Below are positions 34,930-46,586 of a stretch of 64,000 nt of DNA, one piece after another. The DNA is taken from contig JARFXM010000008.1 of assembly GCA_029532625.1 (NCBI GenBank), positions 1,736,001 through 1,800,000 of the forward strand, in the 5' to 3' direction. The stretch comes from Lomentospora prolificans (lineage: Eukaryota > Ascomycota > Sordariomycetes > Microascales > Microascaceae). Both the position numbers and the translations under genes were made by a program. Below the pieces are notes generated by a model. It made no database searches. It saw only the letters and a list, made by a program, of their open reading frames with translations, and was not told the DNA's origin. Numbering within the stretch: the first letter of the stretch is position 1; each line of letters opens with the position of its first letter.

Positions 34930-35907
34930 CTATAGCTTCCGAGCGATGCACCTGAGCCTAACATAGCTAAGCATTTCTCCGCCGCTAGGGTTCATGCACA
35001 CGACCTGCGCCGTCTCAATTGCTTCTTGCTTGCAGTCTTCTCTCTGGGCCTCAGGGACTGCATCGAAGAAGCATTGCCCCATCAGTCGGATCCATCCATC
35101 CACCCCTCCCTGGTCCGCCGGCGTGGGTCGCCAGACTCTTTCGATCCTTTCTACTTTCCAACCGCCAACTTTGTTTTCAAGAGTGTCCACAATCCACTTC
35201 TCGTCCGGGAAAAACCAGGGATCGGCCTTCTGAGCTGCTTCCAAGCCAATGCGCCTCGATGCAGCCATCAGTAACGCCATCCTCATTTCGGAAACATTAC
35301 CAAGGCCACCCATTTCGAAGACAAAAAGTCCATTTGGTTGAAGCACATCGCGAACGCCACGGAAGAAGGAGGATCGTTTTGACTCTGGTCGCAAGATCCA
35401 GTGCATCGCTGCATTCGAAAACACTTTAGTAAACGGGATTTGGCGAAGTGGTGGACAGCTCCCAAGCTCAGTTGCGTCCCAGACTGCAGTGTTTCAGCGT
35501 ACGCCCTTCGAAATTAATTTTGAGCTGAACGAGCGCGGTTGCTAACCTTGGAATTCGCAATTCGTCGCACCATTGACGGCTTTCTTGGCGGCCTCGATCA
35601 TTTTCGCCGAGCTGTCTATGCCGTATACTCGGCCGTTGCCATTTGCTGTTATTTTTGCAAAATAATCATCGAGGACCCCATCTTCAATACAGTGGGTGTC
35701 ATCAGCCTCTCGATTCGGTCACCGAAGTGTGCCGTGCCAACACTCACCTCCACATCCTATGTCAAGGAGGATATCATCCTGTTGAAGGTCCAGCCATTGA
35801 ATAACCTCGCCCGCAAGTTTCGGGACGAAGGAAGCAGAGTGTTGATAGTCCTGCGGTGAGTATCCGTGTAAGCCCCATCCGACACTAAACATCAGGGTCT
35901 CGTCCAT
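34930..35907 (-). CDS. Class I SAM-dependent methyltransferase
   Basis: Exons 35907-35748, 35681-35547 and 35483-34930, with introns of 66 and 63 bases, give 282 residues. Spliced, motif I reads DILLDIGCGDGVLDD (the intron falls between Gly and Asp), followed by VYGIDSSAKMIEAAKKA, WDATEL and the post-motif VFSNAAMHWILRP. This matches the Methyltransf_11/25-type small-molecule methyltransferases, of which trans-aconitate methyltransferase is the best-known relative because of the NAAMHW segment. The substrate cannot be told from sequence. The C-terminal half (GLFVFEMGGLGNVSEM; DGWIRLMGQCFFDAVPEA) also fits that group. The start at 35907 is the first ATG of this exon's coding-like part; an upstream in-frame extension exists. 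It diverges from the amidase gene. Confidence 0.88.
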
Positions 35908-36472
35908 AATACCTCGGCACTCCAGTGATCTTTTGTTACAGTCGCCATCGTCGTGTAGCTCTGTCGCTAAAGCGTTAATGATTAAGGAAATGGTGGAAAA
36001 GGAGTCGAGGAGCGCGATGATGCCTTCTGTTATATGCGTACAAGCCAGACCGAATTGATGGGGGTTTAAAATAGTAGCCGATGTCGGACCCATTCAAGCT
36101 CTGGATGATGACAAGTGCTGAACGCTACTGCACACACCAGGTGGAATCCCTCTCGCCCAGTGATGGCAAACGTCTTTGTCACTTCCGAGACTCCTGAAAA
36201 GCCGGGGTTGTGGTCCCGGGCCCCGCACATGGATGGCCCTCCTGCATTGGCGCTTGGTGGTGGGTCCAATGTTCCAGGCGCGCTGCGGGTGCCCACGGAA
36301 ATCGCGGGGAAAGGGCTGGGCCCGCCCGGTTATCAGCGGGTTTCCCAACTTATGCTCAAGTTAAATAGAGCCCCCTAACTCCGTCCTCATCCGTGTATGC
36401 CCCCCCGCCTTTCGTTTCATCAGAGCAGCAATCTTTCAAGTTGATGGTTCAACTCCATGCACCTATTACACC
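35908..36472. promoter_or_regulatory. Shared divergent promoter region, methyltransferase / amidase
   Basis: 565 bases separate the two divergent start codons. A TTATCA (TGATAA on the minus strand) near 36331 fits the HGATAR site of the nitrogen regulator AreA, which would be sensible for an amidase, but a single site is weak evidence. Open frames in both directions show no known product. Confidence 0.4.
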
Positions 36473-38239
36473 ATGTGGTTTCTAGTCCCAGGCTACTATA
36501 AGCATAAGCGTGTCTGCCAACAAAAACAGGCCGAGAGAGAGCAAAGGCTCTGTCAGCTGAGGAAAGAAGAATGTGACGAGCCGTTAACATCAGCTGAGAT
36601 TGCGATAGTTGACGGGGATATAGTTCAGCTTGTTAGTGATGTGCAAACCGGCAAACTTGACCCCCATTCAGTCTTGAGCGCCTACGCCAAGGTTGCTTTA
36701 AGGGCCCAAGAGAAAACCAATTGCGTGACGGAGATCATGGTCAACTCCGCCCACGAGTGGCTACGCAATGGTGACATCAACCTTGAAGGACCATTGGCCG
36801 GTATCCCTATCAGCCTCAAAGACAACATTGCAGTCGGTGGTTTCGACACGACCGTGGGATACAGCAAATTTATTGGCAATAAATCTCCTCATGACGGTGC
36901 GATGACCAGGCTGTTGAAAGCCGCTGGAGCGGTGCCGTATGTCAAGACGAACGTACCGATCACACTCCTCAGCTTTGAATCAACAAACGACGTTTGGGGG
37001 CGGTGCACGAATCCCCACAACAGTGATTATTCGCCTGGCGGTTCGACTGGTGGAGAGGCAGCATTAATCGCGTTAGGCGGAAGAATCGGCATTGGCAGTG
37101 ACGTCGCTGGAAGCGTGCGTGTTCCCGCCCACTGGTCAGGCATATACAGCCTTCGCTGCTCGACGGGGAGATGGCCGAAGCATGGTATGTGTACAAGCAT
37201 GCCGGGTCAGGAAGGAGTTCCTAGCGTTTTTAGCCCCATGGCGAGGACCATCCGTGACCTTAGCTACTTCACCAAGTCGCTAATTCGTATGGAGCCTTGG
37301 AAATACGATTGCACGGTCCACCCACTCCCGTGGCGAGAGGAGATTTTCGGAGAATACTCTGGAAAGCGATCACTACGTGTGGGAATAATGCGGACGGATG
37401 GGGTGGTGGACCCGAGTCCAGCTTGCAAGCGGGCTTTGGAAACCACTGAAGCAGCCTTGCGCCAAGCTGGCCATACCATCGTGGAGATTGATCCACCATC
37501 ACCCTACGAAGCCCTTTATCTTGGTGCCCATCTTCTCAACGCCGATGGGTGCCGGACCTTTAAGACTTTTTTCAGTCCTGGAGAGTGGGAGGATTCGGGG
37601 GCACGCCAGATGAGTTTTCTCATGGGGCTCCCACGCGCATTCAAGTATATCTACTATCTCTGGGTCAAGTATATCCGGAGAGACCCCGTATGGGCTGATC
37701 TAGTGAAGGACTGGCATCATAAAAGCGCACAGGAAAGCTGGCAGCTAGTCTCCCGGCGAGAAGCCTACCGAATGCGATGGTTTCAGTGGTGGAATGACGA
37801 AAATATTGACTTTCTTCTCGCCCCGCCCAACGCGACACCATCACTTCCCCATGATGGGATGAAAGAGGCTGTGAGCAGCTGCGGTTATACGTTCCTATTC
37901 AACGTGGTAAGGAATACTATGAGGATTCTGAAACTTACTCGGTGCATTTGGTTAACATTGACGGTGTAGCTCGACTACACCTCTGGTGTGTTGCCTGTCT
38001 TGAGCGTCGATAAAGACTTGGACGGTTTGCCAGCATCATTCGACATCAACAGATTGAATGGCGTAGCCCGAGGTGCTTATAAGCTCTATGATGCCGACGC
38101 GATGCACGGGCTTCCTGTTGGAGTGCAAGTTGTCGGAAGACGCCTGGAGGAGGAGAAAGTACTTGGTATAATGGAACTTGTTGAGGAGGCGCTTCATAAT
38201 CATGGTGTATATTACCAGCAACTAAGGATGACGAGCTAG
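36473..38239 (+). CDS. Amidase-signature family enzyme
   Basis: Two exons (36473-37906 and 37970-38239) with a 63-base intron give 567 residues. Enzymes of this family hydrolyse amide bonds with a Ser-cisSer-Lys triad. All three are present at normal spacing: Lys116 in GIPISLKDNIAV, Ser191 in SPGGSTGGEAALI and Ser214 in SDVAGSVRVPA. The length and the C-terminal GLPVGVQVVGRRLEEEKVL fit the fungal acetamidase/fatty-acid-amide-hydrolase-like branch. A charged N-terminal stretch (QKQAEREQRL) precedes the catalytic domain. The natural substrate is unknown; acetamide-type amides are one possibility. This is the last normal gene before the repeat block, which begins 364 bases after its stop codon. 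Confidence 0.93.
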
Positions 38240-38603
38240 AAGTAAAAAACCTAGCACATGTCGCTCGAGTACTGTTCTTATATAATGTACTAGCCTCTAT
38301 CTACAGTAAACTAAGAATACTTCCATATTACTTATATAGCTTAAACTTATATAATATTGATAGTGAATATTGATGTCATTGGACAGAAGGACTAAGAATA
38401 GTATTGTCGTGGGGCTGGTGCAACGACCCCTAGTTAGAAGCCGCTTGCGGCTCGAAGACAGAGCGTCAGGGGCTAGCGATCAGTGCCTTACTGATCACCG
38501 GGTACCTTCGTATAAAGGACCAGCTTCCATCCTGCTCCTTTTAGGAGGCGTGGGAGAGGGGGACAACCTTTTTACGAATAAATCCCTGCCGAATATTTGA
38601 AGT
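38240..38603. other. Transition zone between amidase and repeat block
   Basis: The first 130 bases are A/T-rich. The remainder has normal composition and two close hairpins: AGCCGC-TT-GCGGCT at 38439-38452 and GATCAGT-GCCTT-ACTGATC at 38478-38496. A 76-codon open frame across it has no recognised product. GAAGT at 38599-38603 directly abuts the first LTR. Confidence 0.5.
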
Positions 38604-38767
38604 TGTTACAGCTTATGCTATATCTACTTACTTACTAGCTACTAAGCTACTAATAAGTAAGTAGGAGGGTTCTATAATACTATTTATAGATTCAATATAG
38701 TCACTAGTTTATATAAGTCCACCTCTATATAGTTAGTTAGTATATAAGTAGGTATTCTCTTATAATA
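38604..38767 (+). mobile_element. LTR family 1, copy A, left part
   Basis: It begins TGTTACAGCTTATG and matches the first 164 bases of the better-preserved copy at 51961-52309, with most CpA/TpG changed to TpA. The LTR is cut by insertion of the gypsy element at 38768-46396 and resumes at 46402. Left part plus right part total 349 bases, the same as the intact copy. A TTTATATAAG TATA-like box is conserved between copies. Confidence 0.9.
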
Positions 38768-39221
38768 TATAAGGGATTCTTTATTAAGGAATAAGGTAGA
38801 TATAACCTTAATAGTACTAAGAGTTAACTCCTACTAAACCCTAAATACCCTAGGATAATAGTAGAAATTAGAAAGGTTTTACTAAGGATATTCTAAAAAG
38901 GAGATATAAACTACTAAGTCTTAAGATAATAGATCTTATACTACTAGGAATCTAATAGTATAGACTTAAACTAGAGATTACTCTAAGATAACTTAGGGAT
39001 AGTCTAGAGTATAGTCTAAGACTAGGCTATATCCTCTATAAGTAGAGCTTAATAAAATATAAAAGGAAGATAACTAAAGAGCCTTAAGAGGAAAAAGGGG
39101 GCTCTCTAAGTTAAAGTCTCTACTTTATAATTCTATAAACTTATAGTAAATACTTTCTAACTTAACTCTATAACTCTTAGGACTACTTTACTTAAGTATA
39201 ACTATATTATACTCTATTATA
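38768..39221 (+). repeat. 5' LTR of the nested gypsy element
   Basis: About 454 bases, heavily RIP-mutated, with no intact TG/CA ends left (TATAAGGG..CTATTATA). It aligns along its whole length with 45953-46396. Confidence 0.9.
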
Positions 39222-42200
39222 ATTCTTTAGCTTCCTACTTAAATAAGATAGTATTACTAAGTTTAGATAGTAATCTTATTCTAAATCTTAACCTAGGAGT
39301 ACTAGTATCTTATACTACTTCTCCTTTAGAACTTATTATATCTCTAAGTACTTTCTTACTATAACTTTAGGAAAGAATTACTAGAAATATAATTATTATA
39401 CTTATAAAAATTTATACTAAACTTCTCTAAATTATTAATACTAAGCTAATAGTAAAAATCCTTATATATAAAGTACTTCTTTATTATATAAGGAAACTAA
39501 CTAAAGATATAACCCTAATTAAGATTACTAACTAGTATAAAGGGATTACTAATAGGAATTCTACTATACTAGAGTATATACTAGAATAGCTTAAAATCCT
39601 ATAGGCTCTTAATTATATAAAGAATAATCTCTAAATACTTTAGTAGTAATATACTAAAGTACTTAGCTATACTCTAATAATAGATAATTTAATTACTTTT
39701 ATTAAATAAGACTATTAATTTCTAGAAATTTAAGAATAGAAATTATAAAAAACCCTCTTTAAACTAAGATAGAAAGAATATATACTTAATAAGCTTTAAA
39801 GAGAATAGTTTAGTCTTTAAGCTTAACTAGGAGAAGCCCTAAGAGATAAACTAAATAGTAGAATAGTATAGGATTTCTTCTCTAGACTAAATAAATAATT
39901 ATAGGAGAAACTAGAAGAAAAAGTTATTCTATTAGTATACTATAAGAGTATATATATAGAAACTAGCTAGTAATAGGCTTTAATATTCTAATAAGAAGAG
40001 AAATTAAATTTAAAAAGGAAAATTAAATCTAAAGTAAATATATAATCTCTAAATAAAATTAGATAATATATTAGTTAATACTATAAGAGAACTAAAATTA
40101 AATATAAAAGTAACCTATTAGTAGAGAAAACCTTAGTATCTAAATCCTTATTAGAGAAAGATAAATTAAAAATAATACCTAAGAAATTTAAACTTTAATA
40201 CTATAATTATTAATAGCTTAGTTACTTAGTATAAGACTATCTATAAAAGAAGCTTAATTAGATCTTAGTATTAAATATATTTTATATTAAAGATTATAAT
40301 TCTAATAATAATTTAGGAAAAGATTAAAGATAAAATCTTTAACTCTATTAATTTTATCCTAAAATTAGGAGTTTATATTAAGTATAAAAAATATTATTTA
40401 GATTAGGGTAAATTAGACCTAAGTTTAATTAGATTTAGATACTAGGGTAAGTATTAATTTAATCTTTTTAGACTTTATTTAGAAATATATATTATAGCTA
40501 GAGTAGGATTAAAGACTTTTAAACTTTACTTAAGCTAATAAATCTATTCTCTAATATATTAAAGTTTATAAAGTTAAATTCTGAATTAAGGATAATAAGG
40601 GGATACTTTAAATATATATAGAAGAATTCTAGATTTATATAAGATCTATAAACTATCTAGAACTATTAGTAGGATAGCTTTTATTATAAAATATAGGAAT
40701 TATAATTAACTATTATATATTATAGATTAATTATAAATATATCTAAGAAGAAAGACTTAACTATTTCTTCTAATACCTTTAGGCTAGATAGAAGATCTAT
40801 ATTATATTTATATTAGTAAACTTAACTTAATAGGAGGGAAGAATATTTAAAATAAAATATAATAGGAAACTTTTTCTAAAATTTTTATAAGAATTTACTA
40901 ATATATTCTCTACTAAAGTAGTAAAGGAACTCCTAATACTCCTTAGAGTAGAATATTCTATTAACTTAAAACTAGGAATTAAACTTTTATAGGGACTAAT
41001 ATATCCTTTAACCTAATAATAAGAAGAAGAACTCTAGAAGTATCTTAAAGAAGCCTTAGAGTTAGGATAGATCTAAATATCCTAAAGTCTAGCTAAAACT
41101 TTTATCCTTTTTATACTAAAATTTAATAAGTTTTTATAATTTTATATAGATTATTAAGGATTTAATAAAGTTACTATTAAGAACTAATACCTTCTCTTAC
41201 TAATCTCTAAACTTTTTATAAGACTCTTATAAGTAAAGTAGTTCTTTAAGTTAGATCTTAAAGATATTTACTACTAAATCTATATTTAACTTAAAAACTA
41301 ATAGAAGACTATTTTCTAAATAAAATATAGATATTTTAAATATATAGTTATATCCTTTAGATTAACTAATACTTTAGTAACTTTTTAAGTATATATTTAC
41401 TAAGCTTTTATAAGACTACTTAATTATTATTATATAGTCTTCTTTAATAATATCCTTATCTTTTCTAATATTACTAAAGAATATAAAGAATATCTTAAAT
41501 TAGTCTTAGAAAGACTAAAGGTTATAAAACTATATATTAATTAGAAAAAGTATAGTTTCTTTTAGCTTAAAGTTAGCTTTCTTAGTTATATTATTAGAAA
41601 GTAGGGAGTTTAAATAGACCCTAAATAAGTATAAGTAATATAAGAATAGCCTAAACTATATTTATATTAAGATATTTAAGTATTCTTAAGATTTACTAAC
41701 TTCTATTAGAAATTTATTTTTAGTTATTTAGTACTTATTTATCCTATTACTTCTTTATTAAAAGGAAGTAAGAATAGAATTAAGAAAGGAGAATTCCTTT
41801 AGTTAGTAGAGGCTATAAATACTTTTATAAAACTTAAAAAAGTATTTACTAAGGCTCCTATCTTAGTCTATTAGGATAACTAGAGAAAAACTAGAGTTAA
41901 AATAGATATTTTAATCTATATAATCTCTAGTATCTTATCCTAAGAAGTAGAAGGATAGTAGTATCCTATAGCTTTTTAGTCTAAGAAGCTTATAGAGATA
42001 GAAAGGAGATAGGTTATAGGTTAATAAGAGCTTTTTACTATTATAGAGAGCCTAAAATATTAGTATTACTATCTTAGTAAAAGAAATTTATTCTAAGTCT
42101 TTACTAACTATTAAGCTTTAAAAAGGGTAGTAAATACTCCTACTAAAGATTTAAGAGAAAGGATTATAAGATAAGTCTCTAATCTATCTATATTTAACTT

Positions 42201-42452
42201 TTATATTAATTATTAACTAGGGAAGACTAACCTAGTAGACCCTTTATCTAGATATCTAGATTATATAAAAGAGAATCCTAATTACTAAGATATTATTAAA
42301 AAACTAGCTATAAAGCTATAGATTCTACTAACTCTAAAGCCTATTCTCTATTTAGATTTAATTCCTTACTTAGAAATAAAGAAGAAGAATTATAGATTCT
42401 AAAAAAGAGAACTTTTAGGGGCTAAGGAAGTACTACTATTATAAGAAGATAA

Positions 42453-42620
42453 GGTTATAATAGATTCTATAACCTAAAAAATAAGTAGAAGCTACTCTAA
42501 AAATATAAATAAAGTTATAATAGATTCTATAACCTAGGGAGTTAATAGAGACTACTCTAAGAAAACTAGGGTTATAGTAGATTCTATAACCTAAAGAGTA
42601 GGTAAAAGCTACTTTAATAG
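42453..42620 (+). repeat. Three imperfect tandem repeats built on a palindrome
   Basis: The near-palindrome GTTATAATAGATTCTATAAC recurs starting at 42454, 42514 and 42571, with related sequence (about 57-60 bases per unit) between copies, each ending in a GCTACTCTAA-like string. The array lies in the linker between RNase H and integrase of the gypsy element. Confidence 0.85.
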
Positions 42621-45600
42621 GATATTTATAGTAAATAAAGTCTAAAAGTAGAATAAAAGAAACCTATTAGTAAAATAGTTAGCTAGCTTTTATAAAACCC
42701 TAATTAAACCTATACCCCTAGAAGAGCTAGTAAAAGGATAGACTATCTTATAATAAGAGACTAAAGAAGTTATAGAGTAAAAGAAAGCTCTAAAACTAGA
42801 TTAAACTAATAAGTTTATTAGTAAGTTATAGGTACTATAAGAAGTAAACTTATATTACTAAAAGATTAGGTAATATATTCTAGGAATACCTAAGGAAAGA
42901 ACTCTATATTATAAGGAATAAAGACTATTACTCTATAAAAGGAGGGTTATTATACTTAATTAAAAAGCTCTTAAAGTAGAGTTAATTAAGAAATACTATA
43001 ATAACCTAAGAGTAAGTTACTTAAGGAAAAATTATATAGTAGAATTACTAAAATATAAATTTTACTAGGAGAACCTAGAGGTAGATATCTATAGTTATAT
43101 TAGAACTTATTTATAGTATTAAGAGGTATAAAAACTTTAATATAAACTATATAAAAAGTTAATCCCTTTACCCCTACTTAAATATCCTTTCTAAGAAATT
43201 AATTTTAATTTTATTATAAAACTTTTTAAAAGTTAAATTTAAAATAAAGAATAAGTAGATATAATTCTAGTAATAGTATATTACTTTACTAAAGTTATAA
43301 GGTTTATTATAATTATAAAGAATTTTAAAGTACTAGACTTAGCCTAAATCCTCTATAAAGAAATTAAATATTATTTTAGTATATTAATAGGTATTATAAG
43401 TAATTAAGGTACTTTATTTACTAGCTAATTCTAAGTAGAACTCTATAAAGCTAAGGAGATCTAATACTAATTATCTACTATATAGTATCCCTAAATAAAT
43501 AGATAAACTAAAAGAATAAATTAAAAACTAGTAGCTTACTTTTAAAAAGTATATATTAATAAGGTTACCTAATAGAATTAAGTCTTAAAATAAGTAGAGT
43601 TTACTTATAATAACTCCTTAAACTAAACTATTAAAACTTTACTATTTAAAGTTTTATATAGATATTACCCCTAGTTTATAGAACTAGTAATTTACTTAAA
43701 CTAACTTTAAATTAAAGGTATAAGAGAATAGTTAGATTACCTTTACTAAGTTTAGAGATAGATAGTAGAATACTAGGTAACTATAATTAAAATATAAAGA
43801 AAATATTATAATAAATATAGGATAGATATTATTTTTAAAATAGGATAAATAGTTATATTATCTACTTAAAACTTTCTTTTTAAAGTAATAGAGAAGAAAC
43901 TAGTACTAACCTATATCTAAACTAAGATTCTTAAATATATAGGATAGAATATTTATTAAGTTAACCTCCTTAGTAAGTATTAGTAGCTATACCCTATATT
44001 TCTAGTAAGCCTTCTAAAACCCTAGAAGGACTAAAAGGGGGAAGATATCTCTTAAAACCTTCTTAACCTAAAAAAGGAACTAGAAGAATAGAAAGTTAAG
44101 GAAATTATTAAAGAATAAAAAGAGGGAAAAGCTAAGTTTTATCTAGTTAAATAGGTAGGATTTCTAGTAGAATAGAATAGTTAGGAACTACTAGAAAACC
44201 TAGATAATATATAGTAAACTATTATAGTATACTACTAAAAGAAGGTAAAGAAGAAAGAATAAATTTACTAAAACTTCTAAGATAATAGAGTAGGAGTATT
44301 AAGAGCTTTTATAAGGGTATTAGCTAGTAAATTCCCTATAGTATCCCTTAGCTTAGACTCTACCTCTTAAATAAACCCTTAGAGGACTTACTATAAGTTT
44401 AACTAACTTATAAAATTCTCTAAAATATAGGTAAGGAGATAAGCTTTTACTATAGGAGTAGCTTAGAAAAGGGCCTCTACTACTTCTTAAGTACCCTAAT
44501 TATCTATATATATAACTAGCTTATATAACTTATAGGAAACCCTATAGAGGACTTCCTACCTATTTACTTTATTAAAGACTTAGTAAAATAGTACCTAAGA
44601 TAAAAAGTAAAAAGGGTAGTATAAGCTTATAGAGAAAAGACTAAATAGCCCTAACTCTTTAGAACCTACTAGAGTTTATAGTTAGTATAGCTAACTAAAG
44701 GCTACTCCTTACTATTTAAAATAAGTAGACCTAGCTAATTTAGGTAGACTAAATTAACTTTACCTAAACTAATAGGCTAATACCCTAAAATAGCTTAGAT
44801 ATAATATATAATTATTATATTACTTATTATAAAGATTTAGGAATAGTTAGTCTTAGAATAAAGAGTAAATAGGGTAAATACTTATAGTCTAGAAAAGGAC
44901 TATAGCTATTATAAGAAGGTATAAGGAGTATTACTCTTTATATATAAGAACTTTACTAGGCCTACTATTATTAATATAGGTAAAGGTAGCCTTTAAAATA
45001 CTATAGGAAAGGTAGGAGAGATATTAGAATTCTAATAATATATTAATAGTAATATTACTAGTAGCCTTCTCTAAGACTAGGGTATAAATAACTATTATAA
45101 AATAGTAGATATATAATTAAAAGAGGCCTAGAAGGGTAGAGGGAATCTACTAGTATATTAGCTATAACTCTTTATAGAATAGAGGTAGAATATATAGTAA
45201 AATAGTATAAGCTAGAAGAAGAATAGGGATTATATAAAGACCTACCTAAACTATTAATATAAAGTAAGAATAAATCTAGATAGACTAAGAGAGTATATCT
45301 AAAATAAGGCTCTAAGCTAAGTCTAAGAGGCTAACCTTAGCTAGAGTTAAATTTAATATTAACTAGGCCCTTACTCTAAATAAAAACCTAGTAAACTATA
45401 TTATTAAGAGGATAAGCTACTATAGTATTATATTTAAGGATAAGATTTAAAAACTTCTAAAAGATTAAGAAAATTATTATAAAATTAGAGGTTTAGGAAG
45501 AAAAGAAGAAGAGGGAGATTTTAGGAATAGAAATCCTAATTTATAGTTACTTTTTAGGAGTTTTTTCCTAAGGTAGGAATTCTTTATTAATAAAAGAAAA

Positions 45601-45952
45601 GCCCTAAATAAAACTATAAATATTATTAATAATAAATATATTTATTATAAGGTTATAAAAGGGGGAAAAGATTAAATTTATATAAAACTACCTATTAAAT
45701 AAACTAACTCTAACCCCTTAGAGAATAAAGTAGGAAAGCTTTAGAATCTAAACTAGGATAAATAAGTCTATAACTATTTAGTAGAAGTATTACTAACTCT
45801 ACCTAGTATTAACCCTAAATAAAGATCTAAGGATTTATTATCTTACCTTTTACTCTTTTTCCTATTAGGTTTTTTAATAAGGAAGGGGCTCTATATAAAG
45901 AACCCTAGATTAGAGACTAATTATAGATTCTAGGGGGACTATTATAAGGGAT

Positions 45953-46396
45953 TCTTTATTAAAGAATAAGGTAGATATAACCTTAATAGTATTAAAAGTT
46001 AACTCCTACTAAACCCTAAATACCCTAGGATAATAGTAGGAGTTAGAAAGGTTTTACTAAGGATATTCTAAAGAGGAGATATAAGCTACTAGGTCTTAAG
46101 ATAATAGATCTTATATTATTAGGAATCTAGTAGTATAGACCTAAACTAGAGATTACTCTAAGATAACTTAGGGATAGTCTAGAGTATAGTCTAAGACTAG
46201 GCTATATCCTCTATAAGTAGAGCTTAATAAAATATAAAAGGAAGATAGCTAGAGAGCCTTAAGAGGAAAAAGGGGGCTCTCTAAGCTAAAGTCTTTACTT
46301 TATGATTCTATAAATCTATAGTGAATACTCTCTAACCTGACTCTATGACTCTTAGGACTACCTTGCTTAAGTATGACTGTATTACACCCTATTATA
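45953..46396 (+). repeat. 3' LTR of the nested gypsy element
   Basis: About 444 bases. A purine-rich stretch TAGGGGGACT just upstream is a plausible polypurine tract. The last 100 bases keep several TG and CA dinucleotides, unlike the 5' LTR, so RIP was weaker here. Confidence 0.9.
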
Positions 46397-46401
46397 TAAT
46401 A

Positions 46402-46586
46402 GTAAAATAGTCTTATTCTTTCTATCTAGCTTATAGTTCCTTACTTCCTTTATATATTCCTTACCTTTAACCTTTAATATTACTTGCTTACTACTAAGGT
46501 TCTGCTAGAGCATGTTCATACTTGCTTACATTAGTATAGTGCATCATGGAGTGCTTCTATGCTTGCTTGCATGATATAGTGTAATA
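46402..46586 (+). mobile_element. LTR family 1, copy A, right part
   Basis: It resumes the interrupted LTR at GTAAAATAGTCTTATTC and ends at GTGTAATA, colinear with the last 185 bases of 51961-52309. It retains some TG/CA. The five bases after it (AGTAG) do not match the five before copy A (GAAGT), so copy A is not a clean solo LTR. Confidence 0.9.

Larger units (their letters stand above)
38768..46396 (+). mobile_element. Nested Ty3/gypsy (chromovirus-like) retrotransposon, RIP-mutated
   Basis: The element is bounded by two LTRs (38768-39221 and 45953-46396) that share TATAAGGGATTC at the start and CTATTATA at the end. It is flanked by a 5-base target duplication, TAATA, at 38763-38767 and 46397-46401. 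No open frame survives: TAA/TAG occur every few codons. Reading past the stops shows reverse transcriptase at about 41230-41600 (with FNNILIF where FDDILIF is expected), RNase H to about 42290, integrase at about 43200-43700 (GTLFTS, then a degenerate QTKR) and a chromodomain-like end at about 44130-44230 (VGFLVEQN then ELLENL). About 1.7 kb after that, before the 3' LTR, is unexplained. The element is dead. Confidence 0.92.

Noticed and set aside
38370..38600. 76-codon open frame next to the repeat block
   Set aside because: It spans two hairpins, has no motif and no obvious promoter or intron; treated as non-coding.
42453..42620. Possible CRISPR-like repeat array
   Set aside because: Only three diverged units lie inside a retrotransposon of a eukaryote, with no spacers of regular unique sequence.
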